Positions 1 to 4,758 of a stretch of DNA of 5,788 bases are shown piece by piece. The translations under genes were made by a program, and so were the position numbers. The stretch is from Gammaproteobacteria bacterium. GTDB taxonomy: Bacteria > Pseudomonadota > Gammaproteobacteria > GRL18. Position 1 is the first letter of the stretch. Each line of letters starts with the position of its first letter. The DNA lies in the NCBI GenBank assembly GCA_030632625.1, contig DAOVUK010000239.1, positions 1 to 5,788 on the forward strand. Reading direction: 5' to 3'. Below the pieces are notes generated by a model. That model was given only the letters and a program-made list of their open reading frames with translations, ran no database searches and was not told the origin of the DNA.

Positions 1-24
1 TGGCCTGAATTTTTAGGCCATTTT
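1..24 (+). terminator. Short hairpin followed by T-run
   Basis: TGGCCT (1-6) can pair with AGGCCA (15-20) over an 8-nt AT-rich loop and is followed by TTTT (21-24). This fits the end of a plus-strand transcript coming from outside the window. The stem is only 6 bp and the T-run is short, so it may act together with the much stronger hairpin just to its right. Confidence 0.45.
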
Positions 25-71
25 AAAAGCCTGATAATACGTTGAGAAATTCAACGTATTATCAGGCTTTT
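25..71. terminator. Perfect 21-bp stem-loop, bidirectional intrinsic terminator
   Basis: Positions 25-45 and 51-71 are exact reverse complements (21 bp) around the 5-nt loop GAAAT (46-50). The stem base is AAAA on the left and TTTT on the right, extended to six Ts (68-73), so transcripts on either strand end in a U-run. It lies 41 bp past the aqpZ stop codon on the minus strand and also past whatever plus-strand gene enters from the left, as expected between convergent units. Confidence 0.8.
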
Positions 72-111
72 TTGTGGTTGACTGTTTAGTCATCAGGTTT
101 GGTCTTCAGGC

Positions 112-807
112 TTAATCATCCGTTTCAAACCATTTGTAGACGACTCCTGCGATAAGCGCACCAACAATAGGCGCTAACCAGAACAACCAAAGCTGAGAAA
201 TAGCCCAATCGCCCTGAAACAATGCAACCCCAGTACTTCTTGCTGGATTAACCGATGTATTCGTCACAGGAATACTGATTAAATGTATCAATGTTAGTCC
301 AAGGCCAATTGCAATAGGAGCAAAGCCTTGTGGTGCACGTTTATCAGTTGCTCCCAGAATAATTATTAAAAACATGAACGTCATAACAACTTCAGTCACC
401 AGGGCTGATGTCAAGCTGTAACCACCAGGTGAATGTTCACCATAGCCATTTGATGCAAAACCTGCTGAGGCATCAAAGCCTGCTTGACCACTGGCAATGA
501 CATATAATATTGCAGCGCCTGCAATACCGCCTGCCACTTGTGCTGCAATATAAGGTCCTAGTTCAGCAGTTGAAAAACGACCGCTAGACCAGAGACCAAA
601 TGAAACTGCGGGATTAAGATGGCAGCCTGAAATGTGACCAATAGCAAAAGCCATGGTTAATACGGTTAAACCAAAGGCGAGTGATACACCTAATAAGCCA
701 ATACCAACATCCGGGAATGCTGCAGCCAGAACAGCACTGCCACAACCACCCAGTACGAGCCAGAAAGTGCCAATGAATTCAGCACTCAGTTTTTTTGTTA
801 ATGTCAT
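112..807 (-). CDS. aqpZ: Aquaporin Z, water channel
   Basis: AqpZ is an inner-membrane, tetrameric MIP-family channel that passes water and excludes ions and larger solutes. The 231 residues equal the length of E. coli AqpZ and are recalled as nearly colinear with it. Two NPA motifs stand at residues 65-67 and 187-189. The narrow selectivity filter of a water-specific aquaporin is complete: Phe45, His175, Thr184 and Arg190, matching E. coli F43/H174/T183/R189 with a one-residue loop deletion near residue 114. Six hydrophobic segments lie at about 9-29, 37-57, 84-104, 132-152, 161-180 and 203-225. AAGGAA (813-818) sits 5 nt before the ATG. The gene is last in a possible three-gene minus-strand run and ends before a strong terminator. 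Cys62, just before the first NPA, is unusual. Identification is secure; water specificity is inferred from the filter. Confidence 0.96.
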   Translation of the reverse strand: MTLTKKLSAEFIGTFWLVLGGCGSAVLAAAFPDVGIGLLGVSLAFGLTVLTMAFAIGHISGCHLNPAVSFGLWSSGRFSTAELGPYIAAQVAGGIAGAAILYVIASGQAGFDASAGFASNGYGEHSPGGYSLTSALVTEVVMTFMFLIIILGATDKRAPQGFAPIAIGLGLTLIHLISIPVTNTSVNPARSTGVALFQGDWAISQLWLFWLAPIVGALIAGVVYKWFETDD

Positions 808-867
808 ATTAATTCCTTTTTTTAAATTTAGTTTTTCAATTATGAGAGTATGCTTAAGCTAAGCGGC

Positions 868-1344
868 TTAGGGTGCATTTACAACCACATAAGTGACATT
901 GTTGCCTGAGTATTGAGGTTGATACCAGGTATTACCACACTGACTGTAAGAAATGCCATTGGTTATAATAGTAGTGCATCCTGTTGGCAGGGTGTTTACC
1001 ATAGAACCTATGATTGCCGATGTAACAGCAATGGTTGCACCAATAGCAACACCAGTTGCTATTGGATGGTTATTACGTCCACAGCAACCATGACGACGAT
1101 CGACATCAACATCTACATTGACGTTTTTGTTAACATTCACATTGGTGTTACGGTTTACATTTCTATTGCGATTCGTATTGCTATTATGGTTTCTATTAAC
1201 ACTGGTGCGAGTTTTACCACCACCTATATGACCTCTTTTTGCATCAGCCTGCTGAGGCATGAAGGCAAAAACAACGGCAATGGATAATATAAGTAAAAAC
1301 AGAGCAAGTGGCTTATTTTGTATAAGAGTCATTTCAGTAAACAT
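868..1344 (-). CDS. Exported Asn-rich repeat protein of unknown function
   Basis: The 158-residue product begins with a Sec-type signal peptide: a hydrophobic core at about 12-29 and likely cleavage after Ala-Asp-Ala at 33-35. Residues about 49-83 are a low-complexity tract alternating Asn, later Asp, with Val, Arg or Thr (for example NVNRNTNVNVNK at 62-73). A Gly/Ala-rich hydrophobic stretch (97-116) follows, then a compact C-terminus with Cys123 and Cys136 and the motif TWYQPQYSG (139-147). I recall similar small secreted proteins in many proteobacteria, with an Asn/Val tract, a NTLPxGC-like motif and a WYQPQY tail, but no assigned function. The stop-to-start gap from the DUF2092 gene upstream is 27 bp, so cotranscription is likely. 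Location is periplasm or cell surface by inference; the 97-116 stretch could also be a membrane anchor. Confidence 0.8.
   Translation of the reverse strand: MFTEMTLIQNKPLALFLLILSIAVVFAFMPQQADAKRGHIGGGKTRTSVNRNHNSNTNRNRNVNRNTNVNVNKNVNVDVDVDRRHGCCGRNNHPIATGVAIGATIAVTSAIIGSMVNTLPTGCTTIITNGISYSQCGNTWYQPQYSGNNVTYVVVNAP
1098..1196 (-). repeat. Degenerate hexanucleotide tract encoding the Asn-x repeat
   Basis: The DNA for about residues 50-82 of the Asn-rich protein is a run of imperfect 6-bp units of the form AAY-GTN, AAY-CGN or AAY-ACN on the minus strand, drifting to GAY-GTN at its end. Units have diverged at the third codon position, so this is an old expansion kept at the protein level rather than a fresh slippage array. 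Confidence 0.6.
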
Positions 1345-1350
1345 GTTTGT

Positions 1351-1356
1351 TTCCTT
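1351..1356 (-). promoter_or_regulatory. Shine-Dalgarno site deciding the start of the Asn-rich protein
   Basis: On the minus strand AAGGAA lies 6 nt before the ATG at 1342-1344. The alternative in-frame ATG four codons later (1330-1332) would be about 18 nt away. The first ATG is therefore preferred. Confidence 0.7.
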
Positions 1357-1371
1357 TTAACCTATGGGGTT

Positions 1372-2148
1372 TTACTTATTATTTTTCACTGTGCCGAAGT
1401 TGATTCTGTGATCATTACTTCCTGGTGTGAAAGTGTAAGATTGATTATATAGTGCAGGTGCTGTATCCCATTTTAATGTGGCCATAAATTGTGGCTGTGA
1501 TGGTTCAAGCTTTGATATAATCACTAATCTCAGAGGTACAGGAGTGTCACCTCTTTGAATGCAAACCTGCCAGTCGATGTCTTTTTCACGAAAAGCAAAT
1601 TGGTTACAGCTAATGCCATTGACTCGATCAATACCAACAATCATGGCCTCATCAATATCAGCCATGCTGTCTGCTCCGGCACCCCATGAAAACAGATCGG
1701 TTAAAGGCAGTTCAATATTATATTTTTGACTTGCTTTTGTTAATGTTTTACCAATCGTATCAGGGGCATCAAATGAAGCATAATAGCCAAGCAAGGGTGA
1801 ATTCAAGGTAAATATTTTACCGTCAAAAAAGAATTCACGCTCAGTGTACATTGTAGATGTTTTGGCCCATAAACTGGAAGGAGGATTGGCTTTTATAATG
1901 GCAGTTTTACTTAATTTAATTTTCTGGCCATTCTCCATAACTTCATCAGTATAGAGTTGTGCAATGACAGTAAACTTATCCAGGTCACGCAAATATGCAG
2001 ACATATTTGTTAAAGCTTTTAACGCAATTTCTTTATCATCTGTTTTCGAAATTTTTGTCTGATTAATCTGTTCATCAGCTAATATCATATTGGAACTAAA
2101 AAGCAGCCCTGATGATATAAGGAGATTGATTGAATAAGGTTTATTCAT
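1372..2148 (-). CDS. DUF2092 family periplasmic protein
   Basis: The 258-residue product has a signal peptide (hydrophobic core about 8-23, likely cleavage after Ile-Leu-Ala at 22-24). The rest resembles DUF2092, a family of predicted periplasmic proteins with a LolA/LolB-like half-barrel. Family-type features are an N-terminal LxxMSAYLRxLxxFTV segment (46-61), RxFFFDGKxFTL (104-115), and near the C-terminus CNQFAFREKDIDWQVCIQRG (181-200) followed by PLRLVI (205-210). Cys181 and Cys196 could form a disulfide. Binding of a lipid or other hydrophobic ligand is inference from the fold, and no substrate is known to me. AGGA (2156-2159) lies 7 nt before the ATG. It is the first gene of the minus-strand run with the Asn-rich protein and AqpZ. 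A weak -10-like TATGAT on the minus strand (2208-2213) is the only promoter hint. Confidence 0.88.
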   Translation of the reverse strand: MNKPYSINLLISSGLLFSSNMILADEQINQTKISKTDDKEIALKALTNMSAYLRDLDKFTVIAQLYTDEVMENGQKIKLSKTAIIKANPPSSLWAKTSTMYTEREFFFDGKIFTLNSPLLGYYASFDAPDTIGKTLTKASQKYNIELPLTDLFSWGAGADSMADIDEAMIVGIDRVNGISCNQFAFREKDIDWQVCIQRGDTPVPLRLVIISKLEPSQPQFMATLKWDTAPALYNQSYTFTPGSNDHRINFGTVKNNK

Positions 2149-2195
2149 TATATAATCCTAATTGAATGGAGGTTTTGTAGGATTTATCTGGCTTT

Positions 2196-2546
2196 TTGGC
2201 TCTATTTATCATACATGATTTTGATTTAAAAAATTGTATGATAATTGTTCTCAATTGTAAATTAAAATATGTTTTTGTTTCTTATTCAGAAATATCTGAT
2301 AATAAAGTTGAAAAGGCATCCTGCTTTTATGCTTACATACAAAATGAGGATGCAATAGGCGCAGAAGAATTTAATACACCGACTGTTGCCTATTCTACTT
2401 ATCCCAATAAAATGATTATAAATGGAAAGACAGTTAAGAAAATGGTGTTAGCAAATGGCGTCAAAGCGGTGATATTAAAGCAGGGTGGAAAAGCGGTTAT
2501 TAAAGTTAAAGAAAAAATGAAAGAAGGCTTAGAAGCGTTTAAATAA
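2196..2546 (+). CDS. Hypothetical protein, uncertain N-terminus, possibly a remnant
   Basis: This open frame of 116 codons can start only at TTG (2196) or at an ATG (2238); neither has a well-placed Shine-Dalgarno site. The closest, AGGA at 2179-2182, is 13 nt from the TTG. Residues 1-35 look like random translation of AT-rich DNA with no signal peptide. In contrast the C-terminal ~70 residues look like real protein: short Gly-separated beta-prone segments (MIINGKTVKKMVLANGVKAV, 73-92) then a Lys-rich helical end. I do not recognise a family. The stop codon is built into a 12-bp inverted repeat (2538-2578) that could end its transcript, which supports a once genuine gene. It may be a 5'-truncated or frameshifted remnant of a longer protein. 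It stands divergent to the DUF2092 gene. Confidence 0.4.
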   Translation: MALFIIHDFDLKNCMIIVLNCKLKYVFVSYSEISDNKVEKASCFYAYIQNEDAIGAEEFNTPTVAYSTYPNKMIINGKTVKKMVLANGVKAVILKQGGKAVIKVKEKMKEGLEAFK

Positions 2547-2578
2547 GTCAAATATTCAGATGTATCGACTTATTTAAA
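2538..2578. terminator. AT-rich inverted repeat between convergent genes
   Basis: TTTAAATAAGTC (2538-2549) and GACTTATTTAAA (2567-2578) are exact reverse complements with a 17-nt spacer. The left arm contains the stop codon of the plus-strand ORF. It lies between convergent genes, the usual place for a shared terminator, but the stem is AT-rich, the loop is long and there is no clear T-run on either side, so termination is uncertain. Confidence 0.4.
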
Positions 2579-2610
2579 TTCGTTAACAATGCTGGAGAGT
2601 GTAAACACGG

Positions 2611-2853
2611 TTACTTCATCATTGCTTCCATTGCTCTGTTTGTATCAACGGATTCAGCTGCTTTTTGTTTATCAACAGAGTTATAGGCCTTTTGATAATC
2701 GACTCCACCAGTGCTAACGGATTCCGTAGCCTTTTTTGTGTCAACTGAATCTACTGCTTTACCCTTGTCAACAGAGTCATAAAGCTTACCATAATCCACA
2801 GCATAAGCGGATGTTGCAGCAAATAAACTAAGCACTAAAAATAATTTTTTCAT
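2611..2853 (-). CDS. Small secreted protein with duplicated Ser-Val-Asp repeat
   Basis: The 80-residue product has a clear Sec signal peptide (Lys-Lys start, hydrophobic core 4-13, likely cleavage after Ala-Tyr-Ala at 16-18), leaving a mature chain of about 62 residues. The mature part is almost entirely repeat: SVDxxKAxE-type units of nine residues start at Ser27, Ser36, Ser45, Ser59 and Ser68. Residues 19-45 and 51-77 are two copies of one 27-residue block, each opening with VDYxKxY. There are no cysteines and no recognised domain. AAGGAA (2861-2866) lies 7 nt before the ATG. The gene follows the RMF-like gene by 30 bp, so the two may be cotranscribed. I recall similar short repeat proteins in gammaproteobacteria but no known role. 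A charged, probably helical periplasmic protein is the most that can be inferred. Confidence 0.78.
   Translation of the reverse strand: MKKLFLVLSLFAATSAYAVDYGKLYDSVDKGKAVDSVDTKKATESVSTGGVDYQKAYNSVDKQKAAESVDTNRAMEAMMK
2623..2703 (-). repeat. Copy 2 of 27-residue coding repeat
   Basis: This encodes residues 51-77 of the small secreted protein (VDYQKAYNSVDKQKAAESVD then seven more). The two copies are joined by a five-residue linker ending in Gly-Gly, which suggests an internal duplication of an ancestral unit that itself carried 9-residue repeats. Confidence 0.75.
2719..2799 (-). repeat. Copy 1 of 27-residue coding repeat
   Basis: This encodes residues 19-45 of the small secreted protein (VDYGKLYDSVDKGKAVDSVD then seven more). 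It aligns without gaps to the block 96 bp downstream, 17 of 27 residues being identical by eye. Confidence 0.75.
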
Positions 2854-2883
2854 GTTCTGATTCCTTTATAATGGTTTTTAAAT

Positions 2884-3099
2884 TTAGTTGATAGATCTAA
2901 CAATATTTGAATTATATTGATTTTCTTCTTTTTTAATGGCTTTATCGGCTTCTAGCCAGCCTTTTTCCCATTCGTAGAATTTCCAGTTATTAATTCCAAA
3001 AGGGTTATCACCATTATGTTTGCCAGCTATACGTTCATTCCAACCATCGTCAAAGGGATCATAAGCATTCTCGTCTTCGTTTTGTCGTAAATCTACCAT
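2884..3099 (-). CDS. RMF/CrpP-fold small protein
   Basis: The 71-residue product carries the spaced motif of the ribosome modulation factor/CrpP group: DGW (18-20), IAG (24-26), NPF (32-34) in place of the usual CPY, then W44, GW (47-48) and EA (50-51). RMF proper is a basic ~55-residue protein that joins 70S ribosomes into inactive 100S dimers in stationary phase. Here the region before the motif is acidic (four Glu/Asp in residues 8-15) and the tail is Lys/Glu-rich, so the charge differs from RMF and ribosome binding should not be assumed. No signal peptide is present, so it is cytoplasmic. The only plausible start is ATG 3097-3099. Its ribosome site is weak: CAGG 3 nt away, or GGA 12 nt away. 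It lies 30 bp upstream of the secreted repeat protein gene. Family placement is likely, function open. Confidence 0.72.
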   Translation of the reverse strand: MVDLRQNEDENAYDPFDDGWNERIAGKHNGDNPFGINNWKFYEWEKGWLEADKAIKKEENQYNSNIVRSIN

Positions 3100-3100
3100 T

Positions 3101-3207
3101 TGCCTGAAAAGTCCGCACGTTAGTAAAAAAATTTGGTTAAAATAAGTAAGATGGTTTAATTTTATTCGAATATCGACTAACTTGCCATCAAAATTTCTTT
3201 TCAGGCA
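3101..3207. repeat. 11-bp inverted repeat enclosing 85 bp
   Basis: TGCCTGAAAAG (3101-3111) and CTTTTCAGGCA (3197-3207) are exact reverse complements. The left arm directly adjoins the RMF-like start codon and holds its only nearby purine-rich site. The layout could be a miniature mobile-element remnant, a pair of regulator sites, or chance. A further CCTGAAAA occurs at 3471-3478. Confidence 0.45.
3163..3172. promoter_or_regulatory. 10-bp palindrome TATTCGAATA, possible operator
   Basis: This perfect palindrome lies in the divergent intergenic region, 64 bp upstream of the RMF-like start. Its position suits a dimeric regulator site, but a single 10-bp AT-rich palindrome is weak evidence and no regulator is identified. 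Confidence 0.25.
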
Positions 3208-3296
3208 TTTCTATTAAGTGACAACCAGCTGGCAGGAGACGCCTGCTGAGAGTCAGTAACTCAAATTCAGTATAGGTGGACATTTCAATCTGAGTT

Positions 3297-3334
3297 GAAC
3301 TATGTTGTAAAAAAGGATTCAAATAACATAGTTC
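3297..3334 (+). promoter_or_regulatory. 10-bp stem-loop in the leader of the Tat-like ORF
   Basis: GAACTATGTT (3297-3306) and AACATAGTTC (3325-3334) are exact reverse complements with an 18-nt A-rich loop. The stem ends 6 nt before the AGGA ribosome site (3341-3344) of the 34-codon ORF. It has no T-run, so it is not an intrinsic terminator. An operator dyad or an mRNA structure tuning translation is possible. Confidence 0.4.
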
Positions 3335-3352
3335 TGAAACAGGAAACCGACC

Positions 3353-3457
3353 ATGAATAAAAAACGTCGTTCTCTTCTAATCGCCATGGCAGGCTTTGCC
3401 GCATCAAGTTCATCTGTAGTGGCTAAATCATTAATGACCACCCCATTTGTTTTTTGA
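3353..3457 (+). pseudogene. Orphan Tat-like signal peptide of a decapitated exported protein
   Basis: ATG at 3353 opens a 34-codon frame beginning MNKKRRSLLIAMAGFAASSS. It has a twin arginine (residues 5-6) after a lysine pair, a mild hydrophobic core and a probable Ala-Lys end near residue 25. This resembles a Tat signal peptide, the leader of a folded, often cofactor-bearing periplasmic enzyme. AGGA (3341-3344) sits 8 nt before the ATG, so translation initiation looks normal. After residue 25 the frame reads only nine more codons to TGA (3455-3457), and no mature domain follows in any plus frame before the recombinase fragment. The most likely reading is a gene cut just after its signal peptide by the same rearrangement that joined the next ORF. 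A genuine short peptide is the alternative. The lost enzyme cannot be named. Confidence 0.5.
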
Positions 3458-3512
3458 ACTCTTGAAATGACCTGAAAATTCAGACACACTTGTTTTATAA
3501 ATAACATGAAAT

Positions 3513-3635
3513 TTGGTAAAATCTAGAGTCAAACTGACAAAGATCGGCTATGAACCCCAAACCAAAATCCCCTGGAATAAAGGGAAAGTTGTGGGTCAAA
3601 AGCCTGCCTTGAAACTAAAGGAAGTCTGGGCAATT
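3513..3635 (+). pseudogene. N-terminal fragment of a tyrosine-recombinase family integrase
   Basis: Codons 13-41 of the chimeric ORF (YEPQTKIPWNKGKVVGQKPA then LKLKEVWAI) match the N-terminus I know from a proteobacterial family of short tyrosine recombinases. These read PxNKGKxxGQKxPLKxKEIWAIR before the core-binding domain. The match stops after WAI, where the family continues with Arg and a helix ending in DLALFNLAIDSKL; here the RND sequence takes over in frame. All catalytic residues (R..H..R..Y) are missing, so no recombinase activity remains. The identification rests on memory of the family, not on an alignment. Confidence 0.65.
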
Positions 3636-4754
3636 GCGACTCGTGTTGATGAACTTATGTCAGGTGTTAAAGCCCAGCTGGCTATCAAATTATTTGGCAA
3701 AGACCTGTCCGTTCTGGCTGAAAAAGATAAACAAATTGAACAGCAGGTAAAACAGATCACAGGTACTGTGGATGTCGCCATGGAACAGATAGCCGGAGAA
3801 GCACAATTAGTGATCCGACCTGATAGAGAAGTATTATCACGTTTTGGGATCTCTATTTCACAAGTGATGTCTCTGGCGGAGCAGGGCGTTGGTGGTGTCA
3901 GTGCAGGACAAGTGATTCAGGGTAATGAGCGCTATAATATTTATGTTCGCCTGCAGCAGCAATATCGTAATTCCGCACAGGCTATCAGAGATTTAAGAAT
4001 GCAGGCAGTCAATGGTGCCTGGGTAAAAGTCTCTGATGTCGCACAGGTTCAGATTGAATCCGGCCCACCACAAATTCGTCGTGATGATGTCCAGCGCCGG
4101 GTGGTTATACAGGCTAATGTACAAGGTCGTGACATGGGCAGTGTGGTCAATGACATCAAATCTGCAATCGCTGAAAATATTGATTTACCCGTTGGTTATA
4201 GTGTTGATATTGGCGGTCAATATGAGAATCAGCAGCGTGCTCAAAACCGTTTACTCATTGTTGTGCCAGTTTCAATAGCCCTTATTGCCTTACTGCTCTA
4301 TTTTGCTTTTAATTCAGTAGGGCAGGCACTGCTCATTTTGGTTAATGTACCGCTGGCCTTAATTGGTGGAATTTTTGCCCTGTATGTGACAGGACAATAT
4401 TTATCGGTACCCAGTTCTGTCGGTTTTATTACTCTCTTTGGCGTGGCGGTGCTTAATGGCGTGGTTATGGTAGAAAGTATTAATCAGCGGATCGTGGATG
4501 GTCAGGCCATGCACGATGCTGTCTATGATGGCGCAGTATCCAGACTGCGTCCGGTACTTATGACGGCATTGACTTCCGCTCTGGGTCTGGTTCCAGTGCT
4601 GATGTCATCCGGTGTGGGCGCTGAAATTCAAAGACCACTGGCCAGTGTTATTGAGGGCGGCTTAATCAGTGCCACATTTTTGACTTTATTTGTCGTCCCC
4701 TGTCTGTTTGTTTTCTTTTCAAAAGCTAAATTTGCCGCAGGGAATGACTTATAA
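3513..4754 (+). CDS. Truncated CusA/CzcA-type RND efflux permease with foreign 5' end
   Basis: From residue 42 (ATRVDELMSGVKAQLAIKLFG) to the end (413) this matches the C-terminal third of heavy-metal RND permeases, inner-membrane proton antiporters that export Cu/Ag or Co/Zn/Cd through a CusCBA/CzcCBA tripartite complex. Visible parts are the second half of the porter and docking region (about 42-240), then hydrophobic segments at about 246-266, 271-293, 304-322, 346-366 and 380-402, with family motifs GVAVLNGVVMVESINQ (310-325) and RLRPVLMTALTSALGLVP (344-361). Full proteins have about 1,030-1,050 residues. The N-terminal ~650, including TM4 with the acidic proton-relay residues, are absent, so it cannot pump. 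Residues 1-41 come from a recombinase. The only start is TTG 3513, preceded by an in-frame TGA (3507-3509) and no ribosome site. No adaptor or outer-membrane partner is nearby. Best treated as a pseudogene. Confidence 0.8.
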   Translation: MVKSRVKLTKIGYEPQTKIPWNKGKVVGQKPALKLKEVWAIATRVDELMSGVKAQLAIKLFGKDLSVLAEKDKQIEQQVKQITGTVDVAMEQIAGEAQLVIRPDREVLSRFGISISQVMSLAEQGVGGVSAGQVIQGNERYNIYVRLQQQYRNSAQAIRDLRMQAVNGAWVKVSDVAQVQIESGPPQIRRDDVQRRVVIQANVQGRDMGSVVNDIKSAIAENIDLPVGYSVDIGGQYENQQRAQNRLLIVVPVSIALIALLLYFAFNSVGQALLILVNVPLALIGGIFALYVTGQYLSVPSSVGFITLFGVAVLNGVVMVESINQRIVDGQAMHDAVYDGAVSRLRPVLMTALTSALGLVPVLMSSGVGAEIQRPLASVIEGGLISATFLTLFVVPCLFVFFSKAKFAAGNDL

Positions 4755-4758
4755 GTCA
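4745..4758. repeat. 14-bp perfect palindrome across the RND stop codon
   Basis: TGACTTATAAGTCA (4745-4758) is its own reverse complement and includes the stop codon TAA (4752-4754). It lies where the transposon-side DNA begins to follow the RND remnant. With no loop and no T-run it is a poor terminator. A protein-binding site, an insertion target or chance are all open. Confidence 0.35.

Larger units (their letters stand above)
3100..3352. other. Intergenic region rich in inverted repeats
   Basis: No gene is visible here. The stretch separates the minus-strand RMF-like gene from the plus-strand Tat leader, so it should hold promoters for both, though no strong -35/-10 pair stands out. It contains an 11-bp inverted repeat (3101-3111 and 3197-3207), the palindrome TATTCGAATA (3163-3172), a hairpin GCAGG/CCTGC (3232-3246) and overlapping stems between 3258 and 3334. 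Confidence 0.6.

Noticed and set aside
1098..1196. CRISPR-like repeat array
   Set aside because: The periodicity is a 6-bp coding repeat inside a secreted protein gene, without spacers of regular length.
913..1287. Plus-strand open frame of 124 codons opposite the Asn-rich gene
   Set aside because: It is the antisense of the AAY-GTN repeat, giving an Ile/Thr/Ser-rich translation with no ribosome site. The minus-strand frame has a signal peptide and a good ribosome site.
3319..3507. Minus-strand open frame of 62 codons
   Set aside because: It lies over the Tat-like leader and the AT-rich gap, has no recognisable features, and is contradicted by the well-initiated plus-strand frame.
3490..3522. 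Promoter TTGTTT ... TAAAAT before the chimeric ORF
   Set aside because: The spacing between the two hexamers is 21 bp, too long for a standard sigma-70 promoter, and the -10 box would lie inside the ORF start.
4036..4278. Plus-strand open frame of 80 codons inside the RND remnant
   Set aside because: It overlaps the recognisable permease frame in a different phase and translates to unstructured sequence.
3513..4754. A working heavy-metal efflux system
   Set aside because: The permease lacks about 650 N-terminal residues, including the proton-relay helix. No adaptor, outer-membrane factor or metal sensor gene is nearby.
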